From NCBI GenBank assembly GCA_964531205.1, contig CAZHGH010000003.1, positions 19,295-83,294 on the forward strand: a stretch of DNA of 64,000 bases, given 5' to 3'. The position numbers and the translations under genes are program-made. Positions 1-7,342 of the stretch are shown here, in pieces. How positions within the stretch are numbered: the stretch's first letter is position 1; every line of letters starts with the position of its first letter. The notes beneath the pieces are model-generated. The model was not told where the DNA came from. It was given only the letters and a program-made list of their open reading frames with translations, and did not search any database. The DNA is from JAICWY01 sp964531205. Its GTDB lineage: Bacteria; Vulcanimicrobiota; Vulcanimicrobiia; Vulcanimicrobiales; Vulcanimicrobiaceae.

Positions 1-1
1 C

Positions 2-331
2 GTCGTCGAGGTGAAACTTGCGGATTCCGTTCCGAGCCTTCGCGCGGCAGCAGGCGTGGTTGCTTCCGATACCGTCGTGCTCGCGCCCTCTGACCGAATC
101 GATCACGCGGCGTTTGCCGGATTCAAAATCTTCACGACGCCGGCTGCCGACGATCTTGGCGCCGGCGTCCTGAACCTCGGCGATCATCACGTGCTCGCAG
201 ACGTGCGTTTCCCGCGCGTCATCGATACGCTTCGAAAGGGCGGCACGGTTGTCGAGGCCATCGATTTATACGACTTCGGGCGCATCGGCATTTCGCCGTC
301 GATGATGGTGCTCGATCTCAAACGCGTGTAA
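2..331 (+). CDS. C-terminal part of an amidinotransferase-fold (DDAH/arginine deiminase-like) protein, 5' truncated
   Basis: The frame is open from the first bases of the window, so the gene starts upstream and only about 109 C-terminal residues are seen. The layout 'GAGVLNLGDHHVLAD...FPRVIDTLRKGGTVVEAIDLYDF' followed by 'LDLKR' resembles the C-terminal blade of dimethylarginine dimethylaminohydrolase/arginine deiminase-like enzymes, which hydrolyse guanidino groups through a Cys near the C-terminus. Here the segment that normally carries that Cys reads GISPSMMVLDL, with no Cys, so the product may be catalytically altered. The family call rests on a partial match and is tentative. Stop TAA at 329-331, 9 bp before the next gene. 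Confidence 0.45.
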   Translation, partial: VVEVKLADSVPSLRAAAGVVASDTVVLAPSDRIDHAAFAGFKIFTTPAADDLGAGVLNLGDHHVLADVRFPRVIDTLRKGGTVVEAIDLYDFGRIGISPSMMVLDLKRV

Positions 332-340
332 CGCTTGCCG

Positions 341-1078
341 ATGCGCATCGCGATCTTCTCCGATATTCACGGTAATCTGGTCGGCTTGGACGCATGCCTT
401 ACCGATTTGCAGCATCAAGGGGGCGCGGACGTTATCGTTGGCGCCGGAGATTTCTGCATGGACGGGCCGAAACCGAAGAAAGTCCTCCAGCGTTTCCAGG
501 ACATCGGCGCGCAGTGCATTCGGGGCAACACCGATCGCTATTTATTTGCGTTGAGCGAAGAAGAGATGCACGGTTGCGATGAGTCGGATCGGCGCCAAGC
601 GATGTGGCAACGCAATGAGTTGGGAGAAAAACAGCTCGCATGGCTGCGCGAGCTGCCGTTTTCGCTCCGCTTCGGCGAGGATACCAATCAATTGCTGGTC
701 GTTCACGCCAACCCGACGACGGACGATGAGCACTTGTGGCCGGATGCGGATGATGAAACCCTGCAGCGGCTCATCGGCAACGAAACGGCCACAACTATCG
801 CATTCGGTCACCTGCATATTCCGTACGCGCGCATGTGGCGCGGCAAATTGCTGGTTAACGTGGCGTCCGCAGGGCTTCCGAAAGACGGCGATCCGCGAGC
901 GTCTTATGCAATTTTCACGCAGCGTGCGGGCGGTTGGGAAGTCAAACACCGCCGAGTACCCTTCGACGTAAAAAAAGTTGCAACCCAATTGGCCGATAGC
1001 GGGATTCCGGGTAGTGCAGATTTGATTGCAACCCTACGTCGACACCGGTACAAACGATTAAAGAGCTTAGTGCCTTAA
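341..1078 (+). CDS. Metallophosphoesterase, YfcE/MJ0936-type
   Basis: The 245-residue protein begins MRIAIFSDIHGNLVGLDA, the first metal-binding motif (DxH) of calcineurin-like phosphoesterases. It continues with 'GAGDFCMDGPKP' (GD motif), 'RGNTDRY' (GNxD, normally GNH/GNC), 'VVHANPTTDD' and 'FGHLHIPYAR' (GHxH), so all metal ligands appear present. Family members hydrolyse phosphodiesters in the cytosol; the substrate cannot be told. The ATG at 341 is preferred over an in-frame TTG at 335. It lies 9 bp after the upstream stop and is followed by an ABC transporter pair on the same strand. Confidence 0.8.
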   Translation: MRIAIFSDIHGNLVGLDACLTDLQHQGGADVIVGAGDFCMDGPKPKKVLQRFQDIGAQCIRGNTDRYLFALSEEEMHGCDESDRRQAMWQRNELGEKQLAWLRELPFSLRFGEDTNQLLVVHANPTTDDEHLWPDADDETLQRLIGNETATTIAFGHLHIPYARMWRGKLLVNVASAGLPKDGDPRASYAIFTQRAGGWEVKHRRVPFDVKKVATQLADSGIPGSADLIATLRRHRYKRLKSLVP

Positions 1079-1086
1079 ACGGCCGA

Positions 1087-1806
1087 ACGCCGGCCTTAGA
1101 AATCTCGAACGTCGTCAAGCGGTATGGGGACTTCACCGCGGTCGATGGTATTTCGCTGCGCGTGGAAGCCGGAGACTTTTTCGGATTCCTCGGACCGAAC
1201 GGGGCGGGCAAAACCACCTCGATCAATGCGATTGTCGGCCTTGCGCGCACGACGGCCGGAACTATTAAGGTGTTCGGCTACGATAACCTCAAACAGTGGC
1301 GCGACGCCCGGCGGCTTATCGGTCTTGCGCCGCAAGAATACAATTTCGATCGCTATCTCTCGATCCGCGACATCCTCATTTATCAAGCCGGCTACTTCGG
1401 TTTACGGCCGCGAGAGGTAAGCGATCGTGCCGACATGCTGCTCGAGCAATTCGGTCTTGCATCAAAAGCGAAGCAGGATTACATGAAGCTCTCCGGCGGC
1501 ATGAAGCGACGGCTCACGCTTGCTCGTGCGATGATTCATTCGCCGAAGCTGCTCATTTTGGATGAGCCCACCGCCGGCGTCGACGTGGAACTACGCCTGG
1601 AGCTGTGGGATCTGCTGCGCAAGCTCAACGGCGAAGGCATGACGATCTTTCTCACGACGCACTATTTGGAAGAAGCCGAAGCGCTTTGCCGCAACATCGG
1701 AATTATTCGCGCCGGAAAGCTCGTCGCACTCGAACCGACGCGCGATTTGCTGGAACGCGAAGGCAAAAAGTTACAGGACGTCTTCTTGGAGCTTACGCGA
1801 TCGTGA
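1087..1806 (+). CDS. ABC transporter ATP-binding protein (ABC-2 type exporter)
   Basis: A cytosolic ATPase that would power the permease encoded next. Walker A GPNGAGKTT, signature LSGGMKRRL, Walker B LLILDEPTAG and the H-loop THYLEE are all present. The only canonical in-frame start (GTG 1162) lies just before Walker A and would remove the conserved N-terminal strand and A-loop (ALEISNVVKRYGDFTAVDGISL), which are encoded in frame from about 1093. No ATG, GTG or TTG lies between the in-frame stop at 1012 and 1162; candidates are ATT 1057 or ACG 1087 (an ATG-to-ACG change or sequencing error). I placed the start at 1087 provisionally. The 3' end overlaps the permease GTG by 4 bp. Confidence 0.85.
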   Translation, partial: TPALEISNVVKRYGDFTAVDGISLRVEAGDFFGFLGPNGAGKTTSINAIVGLARTTAGTIKVFGYDNLKQWRDARRLIGLAPQEYNFDRYLSIRDILIYQAGYFGLRPREVSDRADMLLEQFGLASKAKQDYMKLSGGMKRRLTLARAMIHSPKLLILDEPTAGVDVELRLELWDLLRKLNGEGMTIFLTTHYLEEAEALCRNIGIIRAGKLVALEPTRDLLEREGKKLQDVFLELTRS

Positions 1807-2570
1807 AGGTGAATTGGATTGCGCTTTTCACGCTGATGAAGCGCGAGATGGTCCGCAGCCTCAAGATCATCAATCAGGTGATTTGGCCGCCGGTCATTAC
1901 AACGCTGCTCTATGTCTCGATTTTCGGACTCGCGCTTGGAAGCCGCATCAAAACGGTTCAAGGCGTATCGTACGCGGAGTTCCTCATTCCGGGTCTCATC
2001 ATGCTACAAGTGATCGACTCATCGTACGGCGAGTGCAGCAGTTCGGTGTTTCAAGGCCGGTTCATGAACTCGATTCAGGAGATGCTGATTGCGCCGATGT
2101 CGGCAGGCGAAATGGTTTTCGGCTACATTTTGGGCAGCGTTGCGCGAGCGCTGCTTATCGCGAACATGATTATGGCGCTTGGCTTTCTGCTGGTGCACAC
2201 GCTGCCGAGTAATTGGGCGCTCTACTTCGGCGTTATGGTTATCGTCTCAGTGCTCTTCTCCGCGCTAGGCATTATCTTCGGATTGATCGCTGAAAAGTTC
2301 GACCATCTCGCAGTACTTACGACGTTCGCGATCACGCCGCTGGTCTTCGTCGGCGGCGTGTTCACGTCGGCGCAGCTGCTTCCGCCGGCGCTGCAGCGCG
2401 CGGAGCTCTTCAACCCCATGTTCTACACGATCGATGCCTTCCGGTTCAGCTATACCGGTCAAAGTTATCTCTCGCTCTGGCAATCCACGGCCGCTATTGG
2501 GGCGTTGATGCTTATAGCACTGGCCATCGCTCTGCGCATGGCCGTCGTCGGGTATAAATTACGCACATGA
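1803..2570 (+). CDS. ABC-2 type transporter permease
   Basis: The 255-residue integral membrane protein has about six hydrophobic segments and the ABC-2 family layout (LFTLMKREMVRSLKIINQ... 'GLALGSRIK', 'FLIPGLIMLQVI', 'GGVFTSAQLLPPALQ'), typical of DrrB/NodJ-like exporters of drugs, polysaccharides or lipids. GTG 1803 is chosen because it forms a GTGA overlap with the ATPase stop, giving translational coupling; the frame extends upstream to 1605 but would then lie inside the ATPase gene. The stop overlaps the ATG of the following secreted-protein gene (ATGA), so three genes form one operon. Substrate unknown. Confidence 0.85.
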   Translation: MKVNWIALFTLMKREMVRSLKIINQVIWPPVITTLLYVSIFGLALGSRIKTVQGVSYAEFLIPGLIMLQVIDSSYGECSSSVFQGRFMNSIQEMLIAPMSAGEMVFGYILGSVARALLIANMIMALGFLLVHTLPSNWALYFGVMVIVSVLFSALGIIFGLIAEKFDHLAVLTTFAITPLVFVGGVFTSAQLLPPALQRAELFNPMFYTIDAFRFSYTGQSYLSLWQSTAAIGALMLIALAIALRMAVVGYKLRT

Positions 2571-2908
2571 TGTTGCTCGCTTTGGTTACGCTCGCGCTCG
2601 GCCCGTGGACCGGCCCGTCGCCCCGCACGGCTACGCCCGCAGCTGCGAAATACAAATTGACTCTTACCGGACCCGCGGGCAAAGCGGTCGCGCTGAGCGC
2701 CGACGGTTTACCGAGGGGCTGGATCGCCTCGTTCTGTACCAACACGGCCTGCGCGCCATTCCACTATACGTTGCAACTCAACGATCGTGGAAAGGGCGTC
2801 ATCGAGTTTCAAGCGCTGCGGACGGACGACTCCGCGCCATCGCACGTCCACATTACCCTTAGCGCCGACGGCATCATTTCAAAAAAACTATCCGTTTCGG
2901 CTAAATAG
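2567..2908 (+). CDS. Small secreted hypothetical protein
   Basis: The 113-residue product starts at an ATG overlapping the permease stop by 4 bp, so it is probably co-translated with the exporter genes. It has a short hydrophobic N-terminus (MMLLALVTLALG) that may be a signal peptide, then a beta-rich domain ('KYKLTLTGPAGKAVALSADGLPRGW', 'HVHITLSADG') with two cysteines (FCTNTAC) that could form a disulfide. I do not recognise the family. The domain style suggests an exported immunoglobulin-like fold. Confidence 0.6.
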   Translation: MMLLALVTLALGPWTGPSPRTATPAAAKYKLTLTGPAGKAVALSADGLPRGWIASFCTNTACAPFHYTLQLNDRGKGVIEFQALRTDDSAPSHVHITLSADGIISKKLSVSAK

Positions 2909-2909
2909 A

Positions 2910-3683
2910 CTACAAGCGGCAATTTACGCCGAAACAGATAGCCGTCACCGGGTGAAGCTCGATGCCGTTCGGCGCCTGTCCGAACGCTCCGCTGAAAAAA
3001 TCGAAGAAACCGACGCCTTCGACCGTCACGGATGTATCAGGACGCGCCGGAAGCTTGGGTATCGCGCGGTTAACCGATGCGCGAACATTTTGTATCTGCG
3101 TTGCGAGCGTGCTGGAATTCGCAAGGGCACAATTCGGATCGGGACTTTCAACAATCATCGTGACGCCGTTCGGATCTGAAATCACAAGATGATAATCCGC
3201 GTCGTGCTGCATCGCAACGAAGCGCAGCGTTACGTTCGTTATCCGGTAAACTGTCGTTTCAACCGGAGCCGTGCGCGCGGTGGTATCACTAACGCCCGGC
3301 GCCGCAAACTGCCGTAACGCGGCGATAGTGATGTCCATTCTGCTCGAAAGAGCGATCGATAGCGCGTCTGCGTCGTCTGCAATTTTCACCGGCCACCGAA
3401 AGCCGGCGCAGGGCTTTTCCCCTGGTTCCGATGTAGGCACTACCACCGGTGTCGGCGTTCCAGCCGGCGTGGGTTGCGTCACGTTGGGAGGTGATGGGCT
3501 CTCCTGTGGCGCCGGGGTTTTATCGCGATCTGGCGGCTGCGTAGGGCGAGGCGTCTGCTGCTGCGGTACCGGCGGCGGAGGCGAACGGAGAAGCGCCGGC
3601 TGTGACGACATCATCCCACCCGAGCCGCCGCCGCAGCCGGTCAGGATTAGGCACGCCCACAGTGTCGCTTGGACGCGCGTCAT
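2910..3683 (-). CDS. Putative lipoprotein with proline-rich linker
   Basis: The 257-residue protein has a lipoprotein signal with lipobox LTGC (Cys about residue 17), followed by a Gly/Ser stretch and a long Pro/Gln/Thr-rich linker (about residues 30-95), then a globular domain of about 160 residues containing three cysteines near the end ('AICFGVNCRL'). No family recognised. It probably sits on the outer face of a membrane with the linker spanning the cell wall or periplasm. It ends 1 bp after the convergent secreted-protein gene, so the two share a very short intergenic space. Confidence 0.6.
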   Translation of the reverse strand: MTRVQATLWACLILTGCGGGSGGMMSSQPALLRSPPPPVPQQQTPRPTQPPDRDKTPAPQESPSPPNVTQPTPAGTPTPVVVPTSEPGEKPCAGFRWPVKIADDADALSIALSSRMDITIAALRQFAAPGVSDTTARTAPVETTVYRITNVTLRFVAMQHDADYHLVISDPNGVTMIVESPDPNCALANSSTLATQIQNVRASVNRAIPKLPARPDTSVTVEGVGFFDFFSGAFGQAPNGIELHPVTAICFGVNCRL

Positions 3684-3749
3684 GAAACATCACCGCGCTC
3701 TCTGTTTTTACATCATGCGCGTGAAACGTGAACGGGTGATGAAGGCGGC

Positions 3750-4586
3750 TTAGAAAAACGGGTTGTGTTCTTTTTCCCAGAGGACTTTTGACGGCGGACC
3801 GTGTCCGGGCATGATCACCGTGTCGTCAGGTAATGTGAAGATCTTTGAACGCACGCTGTTTAAGATATCATCGTAGGTGCTGGCGTCACCATATGCGCCG
3901 CCGACACTGCCCGCAAACAGCGTATCGCCGCTGAAAATCGTAGATTTGAAGAGAAAACACGACGATCCGTCGGTATGACCCGGCGTATGAAGCATGCGAA
4001 TCGTGACATCGCCGAAGGGTAAATCCTCGCCGTCTTTCAGACGAAGAGCCTTGTCCGCGAACGAGCCGATAGCATGAATGTCCGCCGAATGCATGACGAT
4101 CTTCGCGCGCGGAAAGTTCATCGCGACTTCCGCAGTCGCATCGCAGTGATCGGCATGCTTGTGCGTGACCAAAATATATTCCAAATGGTATTGCCCGTCG
4201 CGCAGCACTCGTAAGAGATTCTGCGGAATGCCCGCCGGATCGATCAATGCAGCCCGTTTGCCGCCGTCCAAGAAGAACACATAGCCGTTGCTGGGATGCG
4301 GATCGTGCGGATGATGGCGGACGTCGGGAAGCCTGATGCCATCCGGATGCCATCGCCGTGCGGCTGCGTCCGCAAATTTCCCGGGATCTAAGCGCAGAAC
4401 GGCCGCCACGGCCCGCGCTTGATCTTCTGACGGCGCTTGGCGGCCCTTCGCCCATGCCCCGACGGTCTCCAGCGGGAGCCCGGTCGCTCGCGAAAGCGCG
4501 GCGACGCTCGTGCCGGTGCCGCGCATCGCCTTGGTCAGAACGTCGTTAAAGTCGTCTTCAAGCGCCATGCACATGTCCTCATGCAA
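3750..4586 (-). CDS. HTH domain fused to metallo-beta-lactamase-fold hydrolase
   Basis: Residues about 10-70 form an XRE/HTH_3-like helix-turn-helix ('SVAALSRATGLPLETVGAWAKGRQAPSEDQARAVAAVLRLDP'). Residues about 95-278 are a glyoxalase-II-like MBL domain with HKHADH (metal ligands H142, H144, D146, H147), HTPGH, the bridging aspartate in FSGDTLF and MPGHG. MBL hydrolases of this group act on thioesters or persulfides; the DNA-binding-like N-terminus is unusual. Alternative starts at ATG 4574 or 4568 would lose only a few residues. It is divergent from trxB with about 35 bp between starts, so the two probably share a regulatory region. Confidence 0.8.
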   Translation of the reverse strand: MHEDMCMALEDDFNDVLTKAMRGTGTSVAALSRATGLPLETVGAWAKGRQAPSEDQARAVAAVLRLDPGKFADAAARRWHPDGIRLPDVRHHPHDPHPSNGYVFFLDGGKRAALIDPAGIPQNLLRVLRDGQYHLEYILVTHKHADHCDATAEVAMNFPRAKIVMHSADIHAIGSFADKALRLKDGEDLPFGDVTIRMLHTPGHTDGSSCFLFKSTIFSGDTLFAGSVGGAYGDASTYDDILNSVRSKIFTLPDDTVIMPGHGPPSKVLWEKEHNPFF

Positions 4587-4621
4587 CCGGAAGCCTTAGC
4601 CGTACAGTCGAAAGGTCCGGT

Positions 4622-5560
4622 ATGGAACGCCTCATCATTATCGGGTCCGGGCCTGCAGGTCTGACCGCTGCCATTTACGCCGCGCGCGCTAACCTTCGTC
4701 CTCTGGTTTTAGCGGGCGGATTGTACGGCGGTCAACTTATGCTTACGACTGAGGTCGAAAACTATCCCGGTTTCCCAGACGGTATCATGGGCCCCGATTT
4801 GATGATCAAATTCCGGGAACAGGCCGAGCGCTTCGGAGCTCGCATTGAAAATGTCGATGCAACCGGCGTCGACTTCTCCAAGCGTCCGCTTCGCGTGCGC
4901 ACGTGCGACGCCGAGTACGAAACAAAAAGCGTGATCGTTGCCACGGGCGCAAGCGCACGTTGGCTCGGCATTCCGGGTGAAGAACGCTTGCGCGGGCGCG
5001 GTGTTTCGACATGCGCGACGTGTGATGGAGCATTTTTCCGCGATCGTCACATCGTCGTGGTCGGCGGCGGCGACTCTGCGATGGAGGAAGCCCTGTTCCT
5101 AACGCGATTCGGCCGCAAAGTGACCGTCATTCACCGCCGCAATGGCTTGCGCGCGAGCAAAATCATGGCCGATCGCGCTCTGGCGCATGACAAGATCGAG
5201 TTCATTTGGGACACCGTCGTTGAAGAAGCGATTGGCGGCGAAACGCTCGAGATGCTGAAGTTGCGGAATATCGTTACGGGCGCGCACACCGACTTTAAAG
5301 CCGATGCGCTGTTTATAGCGATCGGCCACGATCCCAATACCGCAATCTTTAAAGACCAATTGGATTTGGATGCGGCGGGTTACATTCGCTCTCCCGACGG
5401 AACTTCTACGAACGTGGAAGGCGTTTTTGTAGCAGGTGACGTTTACGACATTCGTTATAAGCAAGCCGTGACTGCAGCCGGGCTCGGCTGCCGAGCGGCT
5501 ATGGACGCGGAGAAGTATTTGGAAGCGTTGGAGTTTCCGGTTGAGGAGGCTATCGCCTAA
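4622..5560 (+). CDS. trxB: Thioredoxin reductase
   Basis: The 312-residue flavoprotein transfers electrons from NADPH through FAD to thioredoxin. It has the N-terminal FAD motif GSGPAGLTAA (residues 8-17), redox pair CATC (C131/C134), NADPH motif VGGGDSAMEEA and the C-terminal FAD motif 'VEGVFVAGDVYD'. Length matches the low-molecular-weight bacterial type (about 310-320). ATG at 4622 directly follows the divergent promoter region shared with the HTH-MBL gene. It is followed 3 bp later by a small secreted-protein gene. It may supply reductant to thiol peroxidases such as the Sec-type peroxiredoxin at 44.9 kb, though that link is inference. Confidence 0.95.
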   Translation: MERLIIIGSGPAGLTAAIYAARANLRPLVLAGGLYGGQLMLTTEVENYPGFPDGIMGPDLMIKFREQAERFGARIENVDATGVDFSKRPLRVRTCDAEYETKSVIVATGASARWLGIPGEERLRGRGVSTCATCDGAFFRDRHIVVVGGGDSAMEEALFLTRFGRKVTVIHRRNGLRASKIMADRALAHDKIEFIWDTVVEEAIGGETLEMLKLRNIVTGAHTDFKADALFIAIGHDPNTAIFKDQLDLDAAGYIRSPDGTSTNVEGVFVAGDVYDIRYKQAVTAAGLGCRAAMDAEKYLEALEFPVEEAIA

Positions 5561-5563
5561 TAT

Positions 5564-5986
5564 ATGAGCGCGATTCGCGCCGCTGCCGCACTGCTTGGCT
5601 TTATCCTGTTGCCGCTTGCCGGCGCACTTGCGGATAGCAATACGGGAATCGTTTATGTCACCGTCACCGACGGCAAGAGTGGAAAACCGTCGCCTGGATG
5701 GATCGTTCAGCTCACTGCGCGCGACGGCGATCAGCAGCGCATAAGCGATCGCAACGGCAACGCGACGTTTCTGACAGTGATGCCGGGCATGGCACGCATC
5801 GACGTATTGCAAAGGGGCCAGCTCGCGGTTTGTCCCGCGATCCTCATGATTTCGGCGAATCAGCAAACCGTTATCCACGTTCACGCGCACCGTTTCAAAG
5901 GCCACCACATTTCGGATTGCTCGCCGTCGCATTCCCAAACGATGGTAAAGCCCGGCATTACGGCGGACGTGTACGACATTTACTGA
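5564..5986 (+). CDS. Secreted protein with carboxypeptidase-regulatory-like fold
   Basis: The 140-residue product has a signal peptide (MSAIRAAAALLGFILLPLAGALA) and a small beta-sandwich-like domain: 'VYVTVTDGKSGKPSPGWIVQLTARDG', 'RNGNATFLTVMPGMARIDV', which fits the CarboxypepD_reg/SdrD-B-like class. Two cysteines (VCPAIL, DCSPSH) may pair after export. It starts 3 bp after trxB, suggesting co-transcription. Its last 7 bp overlap the convergent GNAT gene. Function unknown. Confidence 0.6.
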   Translation: MSAIRAAAALLGFILLPLAGALADSNTGIVYVTVTDGKSGKPSPGWIVQLTARDGDQQRISDRNGNATFLTVMPGMARIDVLQRGQLAVCPAILMISANQQTVIHVHAHRFKGHHISDCSPSHSQTMVKPGITADVYDIY

Positions 5987-6528
5987 GTCCCGGGCCGGAA
6001 CGTCAATTCGTACACGTATTCATCTGCAATAATTCCGTGACCGCGTTCGACGGTGCCGTGCGTCTCGACGCGAACGAATCCAAGCGACTCCGCTAAACGA
6101 TACGACGCTTCATTCCGCGTATCCATTTCGGCGAAGAAATTCGCGATGCCGTATTCTTTACGGACGTGATCGATGAGCGCTGCAACGGCCTCGCGCGCAA
6201 AGCCCTTGCGCTGAAAATCCGGAAAGATTGCGTAGGCGACGTACGCAGCTCCGGCCCGGGTATAGATGGTCGTTTGCACTTCGCCGGCGATTTCGCCCCC
6301 GGTCCGCAGCCGGCAGACATAGTTCAGCCATACCTCGGAGTCGTTAGGCGAACCGTGTTGGCGGCGCTCGTAAATAACCCGTAAGTGCTCCAGAGTGCGC
6401 GGGCGCAAGTCCGGAAAGAACGTCCACATGCGTTCGTCGTTCTGGCGCGGCCACGTTTCGTCCGCATGTGCGGGACGCACCGGCTCGAGAATGAGGCGCT
6501 CAGTGGATAAGGTCTGCAAGGGCTTCAT
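5980..6528 (-). CDS. GNAT-family N-acetyltransferase (RimJ/RimL-like)
   Basis: The 182-residue protein starts MKPLQTLSTERLILEPVRPAHADETW, the usual beginning of RimJ/RimL acetyltransferases (TERLxLRP). The acetyl-CoA loop region is 'FPDFQRKGFAREAVAALIDHV', followed by 'EMDTRNEASYRLAESLGFVRVETH'. Such enzymes acetylate protein N-termini or small amines. The start at ATG 6528 is preferred over an extension to 6612 because it begins at the conserved motif and overlaps the epimerase end by 29 bp. The gene is downstream of the epimerase and aminopeptidase on the same strand. Confidence 0.8.
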   Translation of the reverse strand: MKPLQTLSTERLILEPVRPAHADETWPRQNDERMWTFFPDLRPRTLEHLRVIYERRQHGSPNDSEVWLNYVCRLRTGGEIAGEVQTTIYTRAGAAYVAYAIFPDFQRKGFAREAVAALIDHVRKEYGIANFFAEMDTRNEASYRLAESLGFVRVETHGTVERGHGIIADEYVYELTFRPGTQ

Positions 6529-7342
6529 TGAGCGCGGGAAATTTGAATGAATAATTCTCAGAGATCGCACGCTGCGGAACGACACGCTGCCCTTCGAGCA
6601 CCAGCATCGCACCTTCGCCGAGAATCACTTTCAGCATGAACGGTGGCGCCGGGAATGCGGCGGGACGGTGCAAGACATGCGCGAGTGCTTTGGTGAATTC
6701 TTCGTTGCGCTCGGGGTTCGGTGCGGTCGCGTTGATCGCACCATCTAGACGATCCAATGCGAGCAAGTAGATGCCGACTGCATCGTCTATATGAATCCAC
6801 GAATACCATTGCTTTCCGCTGCCCGCGCGTCCGCCGGTCCCCGCTTTAAAAACGGGTAGAAGACGTGCCAGCGCGCCGCCGTCCGTCCCGAGCACGAGTC
6901 CCGCGCGTACGCATGCAACGCGCATGCCGAAAGTTGCCGCTCGCTCTGCAATGCGTTCCCATTCGACGCAAACGTGTGCGAGAAAGTCTGTTCCGGGCGC
7001 GTTCTCTTCGGTGAACGTCCGCGATTCGCTGGTTCCATAGTATCCGATCGCCGACGCGGAAACGTACGTCTTGAGATTCGTTTCGAGCTTTGCAAGCTCG
7101 TCGAAGAATAGCGAGGGCAGTTGCGTGCGGCTTTCGAGGATGCGGCTTTTTACATCAGCGTTCCAGCGTTGTGCCAGCGATTCGCCGGCGAGGTTGATTA
7201 CCGCGTCGCAATCCGCTGCGGCGCGCGCAGCTGCACGCGGATCGCGCAATGAAGCTGCGACGACCGCGTCACCGCGCGAACGAAGCGAAGCGCAAAGATG
7301 CCTGCCGATAAATCCGTTCGCGCCAAAAACTGCTACGCGCAC
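6500..7342 (-). CDS. TIGR01777-family NAD(P)-dependent epimerase (YfcH-like)
   Basis: The 280-residue SDR-superfamily protein begins MRVAVFGANGFIGRHLCASL (Rossmann GxxGxxG). It carries 'VINLAGESLAQRW', 'SASAIGYYG' (the YG pair characteristic of TIGR01777) and 'PVFKAGTGGRAGSGKQWYSWIHIDDAVGIYL'. The family is widespread but its reaction is poorly defined; homologs affect cell division or act as nucleotide-sugar-like epimerases. Its start overlaps the end of pepP by 10 bp, consistent with a pepP-epimerase-GNAT operon. Confidence 0.85.
   Translation of the reverse strand: MRVAVFGANGFIGRHLCASLRSRGDAVVAASLRDPRAAARAAADCDAVINLAGESLAQRWNADVKSRILESRTQLPSLFFDELAKLETNLKTYVSASAIGYYGTSESRTFTEENAPGTDFLAHVCVEWERIAERAATFGMRVACVRAGLVLGTDGGALARLLPVFKAGTGGRAGSGKQWYSWIHIDDAVGIYLLALDRLDGAINATAPNPERNEEFTKALAHVLHRPAAFPAPPFMLKVILGEGAMLVLEGQRVVPQRAISENYSFKFPALNEALADLIH

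Noticed and set aside
5099..5938. Minus-strand ORF of 279 codons opposite trxB and the following gene
   Set aside because: Shadow frame over two well-supported plus-strand genes.
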